The notes beneath the pieces were generated by a model that was not told where the DNA came from, ran no database searches, and worked only from the letters and a program-made list of their open reading frames with translations. The position numbers and the translations under genes are program-made. A stretch of DNA of 64,000 nt from Liolophura sinensis (Eukaryota; Mollusca; Polyplacophora; Chitonida; Chitonidae): positions 21,306,955 through 21,370,954 of the forward strand of contig NC_088305.1 of NCBI RefSeq assembly GCF_032854445.1. Direction: 5' to 3'. Below are positions 33,721 through 47,800 of this stretch, in pieces (positions within the stretch are counted from its first letter, which is position 1; every line of letters begins with the position of its first letter).

Positions 33721-34217
33721 GCAAGAAGACGGTAACAAATTTACTTGCACATATCAACAAAACTTGCATTAAATATTTTAAAAAATAATAATAATAAAAA
33801 AAAACATTGTTAATTTTACATGTTTTATCAAGAAAGGTATTTATTTTAAAATACCACTGCAATGAACTTGCCACAAATCATAGTTTATATACGTCCTGCA
33901 CTGCAACCGAAAACTTGCCCATGCCGTAGAACCACCCCTCCCCATTTTAGTTTTCTCGCGGTTTAATAATAATAATCATAATAATAAAAACAGACAGACG
34001 TTTCATTTCACCCAAAACCTGAAGTTTCCGGGAGTTTTTATTTTTCTCCGGGACTTTCAAGTACCGGCCGGTACCGGTACGTAAACAAGGAATTTTGTTT
34101 TTCTATGAAATTCAAGAAGATTCAAGGGCTGTGCAAACCCTGAATCCTGATGGTTCGGTCGTGGGTTACCAGGTAAAGTGGGCCGACAAGGTGCATGTGT
34201 TGCAGATATTAAATCTT

Positions 34218-34470
34218 TAGCTCCATACACACTAGAAATAAGTGTTTCGTTTTTTAACACATTTCTACTACAGTTTGGTAACGCGTTGTAGTGTTTAGTC
34301 ATAACTAAGTGTTTAGTAACTAAGGAAATGTGTTTACTATAGTCAAGTCGTCAGATGTTTACATAGTTTTGAGGATGATTTTCAGTAAACACAAATACAC
34401 GTAGTCCATTAAGCATATGTGTGTTTAGATTAAGCATAAAAAACATGACACGTTTACATGACTTTTTATT
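34218..34470. repeat. 'Word island' of GTGTTTA/TAAACAC motifs
   Basis: GTGTTTA near 34,291, 34,309, 34,331 and 34,421, TAAACAC near 34,385, plus looser AAGTGTTT, AACACATT and TGTTTACA words, all within about 250 bp in mixed orientation. Confidence 0.5.
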
Positions 34471-34981
34471 TCCAATTATTACACTGGTGTAACCGTTCTG
34501 GATTTATCCTCTACAAGCTGTAAGTCTACCCCTGAGGTAAATTGATACGAGGTTGTATTTCACTGATTACTACCTCACTTCAAAAGCAATTACCTAAATG
34601 CAATCCATGTAAAATGAAATCCATGTCGGACTAAACATGTGCAGAGTACAAAGTAATATTTACTCGGGTAGACTCGCATGTCCAACAAGGAGGGCGGTCG
34701 GACAGAAGGTATTTTTTTTCACGTTCAGGCGTTCCAAACATTTTTTCGTTTGACTTTTTGTACAGAACCGCATTTGTTAAAACTGTAATCGAGAGTTCAT
34801 AGGATAGGCTAAATTTCCAATAACAATGAAATAAAATAATATTTACTAACAATTTTAACAAAATTACATAATTTATTAATTATGTATCTCTTGCGTCAAA
34901 ACATCTGGGCTGTAGGGCGTACTTCACGTCATACCGTACTATATGTATAGACCCAGTGTGTATGTATATAAGCCACTAGGC

Positions 34982-34984
<3 letters not shown>

Positions 34985-35047
<63 letters not shown>
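34985..35047. repeat. (TA)n microsatellite
   Basis: Uninterrupted TA tract of about 60 bp. Confidence 0.95.
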
Positions 35048-35049
<2 letters not shown>

Positions 35050-35640
35050 GTTTTTCAATGCGACAATATTTTTATTATAAAGAATAGATTTTCGCGCTTC
35101 TTTCTTTTGTTTTTATTGATTTTACTCTGATGATAATTTCAATTTGCACCGGTTGTCCCCACTTACATTTAAAAGTTGCTCAATACTAGCGATCTTGTCA
35201 CTACACATGATATATGTAGGCACTGAACATTTCGCTGAGTTTTCGCCGTCAGAAATACTCAAAGTTTAATTATACAGCCTAGTCCTGAAAAAAAGATGTA
35301 TACATAAGTTCAAATCAAGTAGTACCATTCATGCCATTTTTTTTTTGTTGCATTATTCCTTCGTTTCGTTTAGCAAAACTTCATACGTTTGAAATTGACT
35401 CCAGCCACTCACTACAAACTCCACCCGCAAATGATGATCACGGCACGTACACTGACCAAGGAATAACCCGCCAATTTTCCACAATCGTCTGCACGTCTTG
35501 AGGTTATGGAAGATACCCAAGAGAGAAAATTTGCATAGGTGGGTAAAGCCGAAATAAATAAGCTGTATGTTACTCTTTAAGTACAGTAAGCTAAAAAAAA
35601 AGCCATGATATACCACCGAGTAACAATTATGCAGAGAATA
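35048..35640. other. Non-coding, no feature recognised
   Basis: AT-rich sequence upstream of the inferred boule 5' end. No exon recognised on either strand. Confidence 0.35.
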
Positions 35641-35857
35641 GTGGAACTCCAGATCAGTTTCAACCGTGTGTTTGTTTATCTTTTACTCATATGTTGGCGT
35701 TCTGAGCTGACTATTATCCACCTGTGAGGAATGGACTCACCCACGAAGATGCCATTTGGACTGACTTTCGTCTTCAGCTTTGCAGATTAGCCGTGTTGAG
35801 TTCTATTGGTTTGTTGTTTGTTGTGAGTAGTTTTCTGAAGTTTTGCTGTACAGAATC

Positions 35858-35860
35858 ATG
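35858..35860 (+). CDS. boll: Possible boule exon 1 (start codon only)
   Basis: CAGAATCATG/GTAAGTACC: a start codon immediately followed by a consensus donor. Joined to exon 2 it gives MM at the N-terminus. Exon 2 opens with its own ATG, so this exon may simply be 5' UTR. Confidence 0.4.
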
Positions 35861-38800
35861 GTAAGTACCTTCGAACATTTGAGGCACTCACTCGATTCAC
35901 CAACTTCAGTGAAGTTATATGCGAAAAAGTTTCGCAGTTTCCACTTGTTGAGAGTTTTGCGTCGTGTTTTGTATGACGAACGCCACTGCTATTCGCCGTA
36001 GATTATCTTCCTGATGCACGCCGTCTGCTGAAGTCAGCTATCTCCTTAGCTTCCGTACTCGGCTTCTTCACGGCAGCCTGTGCTGTCGGTAATATCACAT
36101 TTCACTGCTTGGTTACTAAGTTTAGTTCAAGATGCCTATCCTTTCAGTATTGCTCTCCTGTTTTTCAAAGACTTAACTGAAAAGCCCGGTGCATTTCCCA
36201 CTCGAAGTGAAGCCATTCTCCAGATTGCTGGCAGCCACTTGTTAAAATTGTGCATTCATATTACTCAGCCAAAATATCAGGCATAACAATACGAATGATA
36301 CTTACGGTTGCACGGCGTAAATTACAAACTCTTATTGTGCAGTATAACTTTCGTAGATCAAGTAGAAAATACACCCATTTTCATTTTGGCCAACTTTACA
36401 AAGTCTTGGAGTGGTCAACGTCTGCCAGACTTAAACTTCGACTTTCAGAGAGTCAACACTTCGAAGTCTTGGAGTACTATTTAGCCTATTTGTAAACACT
36501 AAATGTGAAGTACATGGTAGCACAGTTCCGTTCAAAATGAAACCAACACCACAGCATACGGCCAAACTGGGGCAACAACTCCACCTGTGAACACCATACA
36601 TGTATATGCCGAGAAATGCACAGTAAGGTTGCGACCTGTATGTTAAGATAATCAAATTCTAAAGTTTACTATGCTTTCATTGGTGTGTTGGTGATCTACT
36701 TGGAAAACCCAGCCACCCATAGCGTTAACATTTCCTTTGTGTAAACAAGGCAATAATATTAAAATCCATATTGGCAGCTATTTCTTCCTGCTCTTCTGGT
36801 ATCCTACAACTGTGATGGACTGCTCTGTTTTGTGATGTAATTTAAGCACTTGGAATCATTTATTGTTTGTTTGTATGCCTGTATTCCCTTGTTCGAGGCA
36901 GAGAAAGGTTAAGATTGCTTTTCAGATAGTCCTGTTCACCAGTTCCAGATTAAACTATTGAAGAAACTTCGCTTTTGAATTTCTGTTGTACTGTGTTTCA
37001 TTGAAGTTGCTTAATTATTAAGATGTACGAGCACCTTTTTCATTTTCAAGTTTTTCTGCTGTACTCACCTTCAGTGCTTACATGTTATCTGTTCCTTCCA
37101 TGCCCCAACTTGTAACAAATTCACAAAAACTGCAAGCGTAATATACAATTTAGGACACGTGTAAGGTCAGATGATATATCAAACATTTACTATGTCATCC
37201 AGATCTGTCATCTTTCCATATACTCATAGCTGATGTGGAGTCCAACAAAGTCTAAAATCCAGTCTTTATTTTTCTTTAGATGAGCAAACGAAAATGGACT
37301 GAAATGAACAATGAAGATATCAAAGTAAGACACATTCTGTAAGACTAAAGTGAAGATGTATGTGCACGCCTAGATACAGTATACCCCAAAATATAGAAAT
37401 TCATAGAATAAAAGTTTCGTCCATATCGTAAAAATGTAAATGTGATCTTCATTTTCTTTATTCATATGCTACTTATTCTTCCCAGTTTTCTTCAGCATGC
37501 TTTTCTGACCTGAAAAACAGTAATGTTGAAATAGTCTGTTACTGTGGTGTTGCATGTGGGTAGCTTTTTTTATGGAAATTGCTGTAGAGTTTTATTTTTT
37601 TCATGGGAAGGGAGGGGGGGGATAGTGGGATTCATCCATGCTACATTTGTGCTAAGATTTTAGTGCAAGATAAAACTTTTCGTTTGTAACTAATTTTTCA
37701 AAAGCATGATGTTCTGTAATATTTTAATGCTCATTCTAGCTATACTTTTAATATCTTTGAGCAGTTCAGGTGCATGTCAGTTTTTTGTTTTCTTTTTAGG
37801 GAAATGTCCATTTCATAGCAAGTTTTGAAGTATTAATTTGTGGTAGTCTTACATGGGTTTTCTTATGTACCAAGTAAAAAGGTCTTATTTTTGTACTTGA
37901 TATTCAAGATCTTCACTATTACCAAAGATGGGGTTACTAACAATCTAGCATGGTGATGGCAGAGTGTTCTGGACTTTCTAACATTGTTCTGTTGATAAAG
38001 TTGCCATTTCTAGTCTGTTGGTTCATTTGCACTAAGTATTGGTGTACTGGTAAGCTAGCCTTGCACTTTGTGATGAAGGCAGTAAATTCTATGAAGAATA
38101 TGTCAGTGTAAATTTGACATTTTTAGTGGAGCTCAAAAGATGAAATCCTATTTAAAACTATGGAAAAGTAGGGTTTCCATAGTGTAGTGAAGACTTGTGA
38201 ATGTAGTACTATAAAAGATGTACAACCTGTCAATCAGTGTTCATAGATTTTGTGAAATAAATTTTTTGTCATAAGTCTACATATAACGATACAAAATTTT
38301 AAATTTCACTTATGAAGATTAGACTGAACAACTAGCAGCCAAAAAATTTGTTTCAGAACCTTTATCCGGTGCATTTGCTTGTACACACTACAGAGTAAAT
38401 CAAATCGGGTCCACCTATCAAGGTTGTTTTGTAGGATCTTAAGTGCTTCACCATGCTACCCCTTCTGTCTGAGACTCTCTCGCTCTCTCTCTCTCTCTCT
38501 CTTTTAGCACACCACATGATTGTCTTCATTCCTGGCCAGGGGTCTGCAGACATGTTGGAGTCAAGATCAAACAAAATAAAATAAAAAGTATTGTCATGTT
38601 ACTATGACAGAATACAGTACTTCAGAATTTTAATTTTCTTTTTTCCAAAATTTGTCAGCGGAAAAATACATAAAAGTCAAAAATTATTAAACTGCTCTTG
38701 CATTTCAGTCCTCCTCTGGTGATGTCTCCCCTTCCCCCACACCTTCCACTACCCCTCTCAGTGGCACCCATGCACCCAAGTATGGCACAGTTGTTCCAAA

Positions 38801-41800
38801 TCGAATATTTGTTGGTGGTATTGCGGCAAATGTAAGTACTGTATATGTACTTTGTTATATTTGCTGCCCTTTCAGAAACAAAAAAATTGCTTGTCTAAGT
38901 ATTGGCTAACCCATGATTGACGAAAACACAGCATTGCATCAAGGCGAAGCCGAGCCACAATGTTGTATAGTCTGAGTGAATGATTGGCACATTTAGCACA
39001 TAGCGTCTCTTTTAAGCAGTAAAGTATCAAACTCGCGAAGCCATATACAGAAAACAGAATTTTGATAGACCATGAGTAGTATGGGGAAATCCTGTTGATT
39101 GGCAGAGTGCAGCGAGAGAAAAAAAGGTATGTGATAATTTTGCAGGTTTGTCTAGTTCTTTGTGTTCACTTGTTTATTTAGGGGTAGGGAGTATTGGTGA
39201 CAATGACTTAATGTGACATCGATTTAAAAAAAAAACAGAACCTTGCTGAAATTCAGTTAACAATAATTGGACTGTTATTCACAAATGATTTTTATGTTAG
39301 ACATTTCGCAACATTTTCTTCATTCTTTTCTTGTTTCTACAGACCACAGAAGCAGAACTTAAAGCCTTTTTTTCCACGTATGGAGCTGTGAAAGACACGA
39401 AAATAATTGCAGACCGGGCTGGGGTGTCAAAAGGGTAGGTTGTATATTGGTAAAACTGTCTTTGTCTTCATAGATTGGTCTTAAATCTAAAGCTGAGCAT
39501 ATAAAGCCAGGGTATCAGAATGAGTGAGCCTCCAGCTTAAACAAGACCTCATTAATTTGCTTCGAGATTGCTCCACTTGTTAATTTAAAAAAAATTCCTT
39601 GACAAGACCTACGAAGTTTACATGTATATAGGTCATACCCTATGCCATAATTGAAGACACCCAGAACATCTTTGACCCTAAGAGCATGAACTATTGCAGT
39701 TATTATTAATAACTAATTAAAATCTTGAACCATATATATTGTGATCCAGGGTTTCCGCTAGGGGTTCGGTAAATAGACGCATTCCTCGGAAAAGCTACTG
39801 AAAATTCCCCTTCAGACATGCAAAAAAGTTGAAGAAAGGAACGTGTTTTTAGTCACCAATGGAATGTTTGAATCCTTTTACAGATATGTTGACAGTAATA
39901 AATAATTAAGCACCAAACAAACCAATCTACAAACTCTTGTATATCATCGAGTCCTTTTCCTCCATCTGGTCAGATTGTCTTTTTTAAGTATCTGTCAGAG
40001 CCCTATGCCCTAATGCAGATAGGGATAGTGCATGCAGCTCTAATGGCCCAGCATGCTCCAGCATAATAGCTAGAATGCATAGGCCTGGACTGAACTCTTC
40101 GTACGTCGACGATTGTTGGAAAATGCTTTCAAAAGTGACAAGAAATCAACATTTGATGTGCGAGATAAAGTGACCCTGACAGGTCATGCAGAAAGGCTGA
40201 TCATAGATGCGCATGGGTTCACCTGACTTTTGCCTACGACGTGTAAGTTTTTGCTTGTATTTTCATTCCATTGAGGAAGTCTGATACAACTCAGGAATTT
40301 TACTACAGACATGTCGAATTACACCTCATCAGAAGACCCAAAAGTGAAGGGGGAAAACTAGCCTGAAAATCTGGTGCAAGGACAGCTTGTATTTACTGAT
40401 ATGCAAAGAACGCTGCCATCCTTAACAATGTTTTGAAAGCTAATTGTTGAGTGAAGTGGAAATATGAAGTGCCAAACGCTTTTAAAATGACAAGAAATTG
40501 ACGCTGTGACTGCGAGGGGTGTTTTTTTTTTTTGTTCTTTTTTTCACCGCCAAAAAGTCAACCACAAGTGTGCATGCGCTGCGCACGAAAGCAATTGCTG
40601 GATAGGGTGAAATTTGTGAGTATGGCTGAGAAAGCGGGATATTGTGGAATTACAACTCTTATGCACCACCAGATGAGATAAAAATTGACCAAAAGCCGTA
40701 GGTGAATGTAATTCAGACTTTTGCCGATGACTCATAGGTGTTGTCTTGTATTTTTGTTCTGTTGAACATGATGGCAGAAGGCACTGTTCCTTACCACCAA
40801 CCCTCGGCCTCAGACTCAAAATATATTTTCTGGCGGAAACCCTGTGATGTATGCTGTTAACTCTTTCGTTACCGGGAGCAGCTTAAGCGCAGCCTAGATA
40901 TACCCCTTTGGTCCCCTCGAGCGGCTCAAGCCACACATTTGACGGCGCCTCATTTCCTGCATAATACACTATCTCTGACTCTTTTTTTAGGAGCTAAACC
41001 AATCAGATACTGCCTTATGGAAGCCACACGAGCAGTGTTCATACATTTTCATTGGTTGCAAGCGATAAAAGGCGTGAAAAAATTGTGGAGATGATTCGGC
41101 GACTTCCTTTGAGGCGTTTGCCAAAATAGCAGACGCGAGTACAGACGACAATTTTCAGGGCTTTACGAATAAAGACTTTTGGGAGGATTTCGATTCGGAT
41201 ATTTCGGTTTTAGATGTTAGACGTGATAGAAGAGTCATCCAACGAAGAGGAATTAACTTTAGGTCAACTACGCTCCAGAATTAACCAGAGAGGCGAACCT
41301 GAACAATCGGAAACTGTACAAGTAACAACAACAACGCGAACTACGGAAACGCAATTTTACTCAAATCGAGAGATACAGTTCCAATAAAATGATTAATTTT
41401 ATGTTTACACCCTTCACAGAGCAAAAATACCAACTGCTACCGAAAATCTGATGGTTGAATTATCCAAAAATCGTTAAACAAAAACTTCAAATTTTTTAGT
41501 GCAAAATTGTATTTCTGCTGGGGACCAAGCGGTGAACAGGGTTGTATGATGACGTGGTAGCAAAAGAGTTAAAAGAATGTGGATTTGAATTCCGGAAATG
41601 CACATCAGTACTGCAGTAAATTTGTTCATTGAAATCTGTAAAACAAATTACCTTGTAGATACGGCTTTGTCACATTTGAAACACAGGATGATGCAGAGAA
41701 AATAATTAAGAAGGAGGTATGTATATCAATATTAATGAGTATTCATTGATGGAGTATGTACATTGGAAGGTCTGGCAACAACCTGCAGATGGTCGTGGGT

Positions 41801-44800
41801 TTTCCCCCTAGGCTCTGCCGGTATTTCCTCCCATTGCAAGTGAAGTTACAGCATAGAACATCAAATACAGAAATACTAGATATTAAAGCTGAGGCCTTGT
41901 CACAGGAGTTTTGGTAGCTCTGTGTTGAGAGGCTTGTCCGGTACCTGAAGAAAGTCAGTTGTTAACACTCCAGTTTCTTTACCCGCACAGTCATACAAGT
42001 CACTAACAAAATTGTGCACAAATTTGAAAAGGAAAAAAAGAAAATACAGCATCTGTTAATGTAGGTATATAGTGCAACTGTTGTACTGCCTGGTAACTAG
42101 GAAATTTTCAGCCCAGCATATTAGTCTGAGGCTGATTTTTACAACTGACTGGATTACTCTATTTATGTTGCCCTCATGATTTTCCGGCGAGTAAATTTTA
42201 TATTAAAGTGATAAATATTTAATTGCCTTTTTTTTTTCTTCCCAGGCAGACAATCTTGTCTTTAAAGACAGAAAGCTAAATATTGGACCTGCTGTCAGAA
42301 AACAGGTAAAGCTACACATGTTACTGAAATAATAAAATATAAAGCAAGTAGCAATCGCCAATAAGCATTGAGCATGGAGTCACCACATCAAGGAGGATAG
42401 AAGGGAAATTACAACCGTTGAAACATGGGCAGTCATAGAAGCCTATACTGTCGGGAGTAAGAAAGTGTGGCTGAAAATTTTCTTGCTAGCACCGCGATTG
42501 TGCTAGCAACCTGCAGATGGTTGTTGATTTCTCCCATAATTGCTGGCTGCCATTGTATGAGTGCGATATTCTTGAGTACGACGTTAAACATCAATCATGT
42601 AAATAAACAAAATGATTGTGCTAAACTTTGCCATAACAAGGACAACGTTTTTCATTCTATGCTTTTTTTTTTTTTTTTGCAGGCATTCCCTCGAACCTAC
42701 GGTAAGCATTATTGACTTTTTTTTTTCACTAAAGTTGTGAATTCATAAAAAGTCATAAAACTTAAACCCTTCATGAAGATGTAAATTTATCAAACATGCA
42801 GGTTTTCCTTGTTTTTGTGTTATCCATATGGTTGAATTGGGCATTTATAAAGTAATATTTTAAAGTATATAAATGTGAACATTACAGATAGAAGTAGAGC
42901 ATAATATACAGTGGTTATAAACAAATGGAATGGAAGAAAATGACAGTGTTATAGTAGTGATGGAAATACCCAACTTTCGACTGAGTCATAAACCAACACT
43001 TCTGTTTTTTTTTTGTTTTTGTTTTTTTTGATTCTCTTTAAGGATTGACAGAGGAATACATGTTAGAATCGACAGCCTTCTCCAGTACGTCTGCATGAGC
43101 CTAAGAGCAGTTCATCTTCCCTAATTACACTGTAGTGCCAGTCTTTTTCGTTAACGTTGCCACTTTCGCACACCTGTGTTGCTTTGACCTACTTCATGAG
43201 CTATTGTAAATTCCAGATTTACATATTTTACAGGGCTCGAATTAAAAAATCTCCTTTGGGCCTGCAACTTTTTGGCAGTAATAAAGTTTCAGCAGGCACA
43301 ATAGCAGATGGCCTGCAGTTTTAGACATGGCCTGCCAATTGAGGTGTTCAAAGGTTGAGGCCTATTTTCAACAACTTCCTCATATTTGCCTGCAGGAAAG
43401 TTTAATCATTGACTTCCAAAATCCAGTGAGTCCATAATGAGGTGGGCTTTTAAATTCACTACAAAGCAGGAGAGAATAGGACTTTTATTATCACTTTTGC
43501 GAATGTAAATCCAGTCTAGATTTGAAATGTTGTTGCGATCCACACAAACATTTCTTTCTCGCTCATCAAAATTTTTTGCTGTCCTCGCGAGTCAGATGAA
43601 CTTACATTTCAGAACCGCCCGCCAAAAGACATGAAATCAGCCTAATGGGACCCCACAGCCCTAAATGACAAGTTTAGGGATGGATTCATCAGTCATCATG
43701 GATTAAAAATAAAGAACAATTTGCCCAGTCAGGCGAAGTCAACTCTAAAGTTTCAGTTGAGGCTTGCAGCTATCAGTGTTTTCTGACTGTGGCCTTAGAT
43801 TCAGTCCAGGCTTTGAAGAGAGAACAGTTAACACTTCATAAGATTTTTCTGTGTATAACTACATGAAAATGGATTAAGATGTGTACTAGTTACTGAAAGG
43901 ATTGTTTTATCTTCAACCCAAACAAAGAAGTCAACATTGGTTTCGCTTTTAGTTGACATGCAAACTGAAAAAAGGAGATAATTTTTTTCATAAGTAGCTT
44001 TCAGCACAGAAATAAACAGCATTTCTTGTAACATCTCTCTCTGGTTTGCAACAGTCGTGAACGGTCTTTCTTATGTTTACGGAGAATAATTTTTTTTTTT
44101 TTTTGGCAGGCCTTGGTCTTAAGTTGGCCTGCTATGGCAAATTTTCGCTCTGCTTTTCGCCATTTGCAGGCAGTTTACGGTGAATAATAAATTTGTCACA
44201 TCTTTATCATGACACCACAAGTTAGAAAGCGGAACTTAGTCCTCCATACATTGACTCATTGATCTCATACTTGGCCTGCCATTTTATTTGTTGATTTTTT
44301 TTTTTTTCTTGGCGGGCCTTGGTTTTAAGTTGGCCTGCTATGGCAAATTTTTTTCACTGTTTGCAGGCCCACATTTCGAGCCCTGATTTTAAGTTTTCCA
44401 CCATGGCTTTGTTGTACATTGCATCCAGTGTATACCTATAGTGTACTTAGGGAAACGTTTTTCTGTGAAACATTTTTCCAATGTGCAGAAATTTGTATAG
44501 GGACTAAATATGTAATTAAGATTTATGTATAAATCTGTACACATTTTGTTTAATCCTCTGTGTGCAGGTATCAGTTAACAAAGTTTATATATGTAGAACT
44601 ATCGATTGTAAGGGCTGTACATTTGACTTCAAATTTTTTCAGACGTCCTCATCATACATGGATTTTCCAAATTTGAACCTAGAGAAATATAAGGCAGGTA
44701 GCTAAATTTCTGATGTTGGCTTGGGAGCCTTGTTTTGGCATTTATTCAACCAGTTACTGTAGCAACTTCTGTTCTGGCATGCCCTATGATGTTCTGACTG

Positions 44801-47800
44801 TAGTACTTCACCCCTAGGTGCCTGCCTTATTCCACTTAACTCTCTTATGTCGTTGAGTTGAAGACTAGAATTTGTTATTTTTTCTGAGCACACATTTCAA
44901 GCCCGATATGGAGACAGAAGGTTTTGCTGTTGTTGCCATAGATGTTCTCAACAGAGCATGTGGTTTTTAATCTCCTTGTTGTTTCTAACCTGCAGAGTTG
45001 TTCTTTTTATATCTCCCACCCCCTACTGTTCGGCTAAACAAGTTATATTCTTTTCTGTATTTGCCCATTTGATCTGGACCGTTCACACTAAACATTGGTT
45101 GCAGATCCTAACTTGAGTCAGGGTACTATACTGTTTACAAATGGAGTGCCGTATACATATCAGAATGGAATGGCAGTGTTTCCAGCATCTGAAGGTTCCT
45201 ATCCTGTCCCTCAGCCTCAGGTAAGATTGTCTCTTGCCTCACCAGATCTAAAGCCATCTTATTGCTGTTACATCTCACCTTGAGCAGCCCTGAATTTCTC
45301 CAGAAAACCTGCAATCATCTCTCCTTATAATGCCAGGTTTGATGGTGTAGCAAGTTTGGCTGTAGGAGGGTGTCCACATAATATATTTTAAAGCAGCATA
45401 TAAAGGTATGCATCCACAATGACATGAGCTTGATGGTACACATGTACAACAAAGGAGACACAAATGCACAAAGCACTACAATTTAAGCATAAATACTTGT
45501 ACTAGTTAATTTCATCATGTTATTTTCATCCCTAAATGTGCAACGGGTCAACAGCAGAGATCTACGAAAGCAAGTCTGCATGAAACTTGTTAACGTAACA
45601 CTTTTGTTGTGGACCTCTTTAGTCTTATTTTTGGACAATCTATACCTGGTAAAACATGTTCTCCATGGGTTACACAACAAACACCAAGATGATTGTGTTA
45701 AAGTCTATTCTTTCCCCATGAAATGAAGAAAAGGCGTCAAAAACTGCATATTTCATACTGCCATTCTGTTTTACTCTCTCCAGAGGTCATGCATTTTAAA
45801 CAAATCAACGGCAAGCTTAGGCCATAGCAGTTGACCTAGATAGGTCAAAGCTGTGTACATATGACGTCATGTCTAATTCAAGGATGTGATTTTTCCAGGA
45901 ATTCGCGAAATTAGCCTTGGAGACAACAACAACAAAAATCTTTTTTTTTTCCTCGTAAAGTTCGCTTCCGCGGAAAATTCTGTTTCCATCTTTTGGAGAT
46001 TCACGCTTTTACATGATGCCAGTCAAGCAAAGGGCCATTGACATGATTCAACCAATCAGCATCGTTATGGGGATCTTTCGCTTTGCGGGCTATTATCCAC
46101 CATGTCTATCGTCGAGCAGACAGAATCATCTCAAGTGAAAGAAATTGACAAACTGTAAACAATAAGGTCTGGTTGGGCCCCTTGACACATATACATATTT
46201 AATATGTATATTTGCTCATCGCTCGCACCTAACAGCGGGGTAGAATTAGTTTTTTAATACCCCTGAATTTGTTTGGGTGAGATATACAAATGAGAAATGT
46301 TATTGGAAGTCAAAGCATGGGTTGACTATCTTTAAATTGCTGGACTGAGTCTTCCAGTAAAAATGGACTGCTCCATTTAGCAAAGTTGAGCTTTGGCGTC
46401 ACTCCTCTAATTAGTTGTACTTGGAGGATACTGTATGGTTGAGTTGCAGGTAGATTTAAATATCAGTGGTTTGGTATTTTATAATTCTGAGTTGATTTTG
46501 CATTGTGAAGAGAGAAATAGACGAACATTTTCTTTGGTCTTTGTAATTACCAAATCCATAGCAAATTGGTACACACAAGAAAATTGACTTTTCGAGTAAT
46601 TCAACTTAACAACATCCTCACCTGTCAAGTTTTGTGAACAAGATTTGTTCTTAAATGAGTTGATTGTGATTTTTATTATCATTTCATGGGTTGCTATATG
46701 TTGTTCATGCTTGCAAATTTGTGTTTTAGAGCGGGTGAATTACATGTTTGTTTCACAACAGGCAGCAAGTTCCATGTGTTTTTTTTCTGTACATTTTCTT
46801 GGCTTTTGAGCAATAGCAACATGCCTGTGATTCTAGTGTGGAAATTATTGGGTATTTGTCACTGGATGCATGCCTGAAAAGTGCTTACACTGTACATGTG
46901 TTTATCATGAAGGTTGTCAGATCTGAGTGAAAAGTGGATTGGAAGCATTTATTACCTGACGATACAAGAGTAGAATGGTCCCGTTTGAGTTCAGTTGGAA
47001 TTTTCATGCTTGCAGTGTTTACATTTGTTATATCACTTTGAGTTCATATTTCACAATTATGGTGTTTTTATGTTTGTTACTCTTGGCATCAAGATCATAG
47101 TTATACTATCCTATGATATGACCATTTTCAGTGTAGATCTGTTTCTCTCTATTAGCAGCAAACTCCATATTCCACCATGGTGATGCCCCAGCCTCAAGCT
47201 GTGTATGTAGCTGCAGCACAGCAATACCAGGCCTACCAACATGTAAGGGCAAAGTTAGGTAGTGTTCATAGGACTTCAAAAGGGGGGGGGGAATAAAAGC
47301 AAAAGTGAAATTCTGCTTTTTTCAATACTAGTTGAATTTCACCATTTTGATTTTGACTATCGATTAGTACGCTTACAGCAATTAAAACAGTTCAGTAAAG
47401 CCACGTGGTTTAAATTTTTAAAAAATCAAATAATGTTGGTATGTAAAAGTATATGGAAATGGTCTCGCCGAAGGATTCATAATATCCAGAGACAGGAGAA
47501 TACACCACTCTAATGCACCTTTTACTGCCACCAAGATTGACTCTTTTACTCTCTATTTGTGGACAGCTTAACAAATTTATTATATATGCTCAGCAACAGG
47601 CAGGACAGATCGTCATTTGTGGTTGATGCATGTTCTTTCAGGCTGCCACAACCCCTCAGTGGCCGTCTCCTAGTGGTCAGTGGAGATGGGCTCCTCAGGT
47701 TGGAGATTACAAAGTACTGCCCTATGTAAGTACTCAACAGGTAATAACTTAACTTACTTACTTAACTTAGGACCAAAATTAAATTTCATGGCAACTGAAG

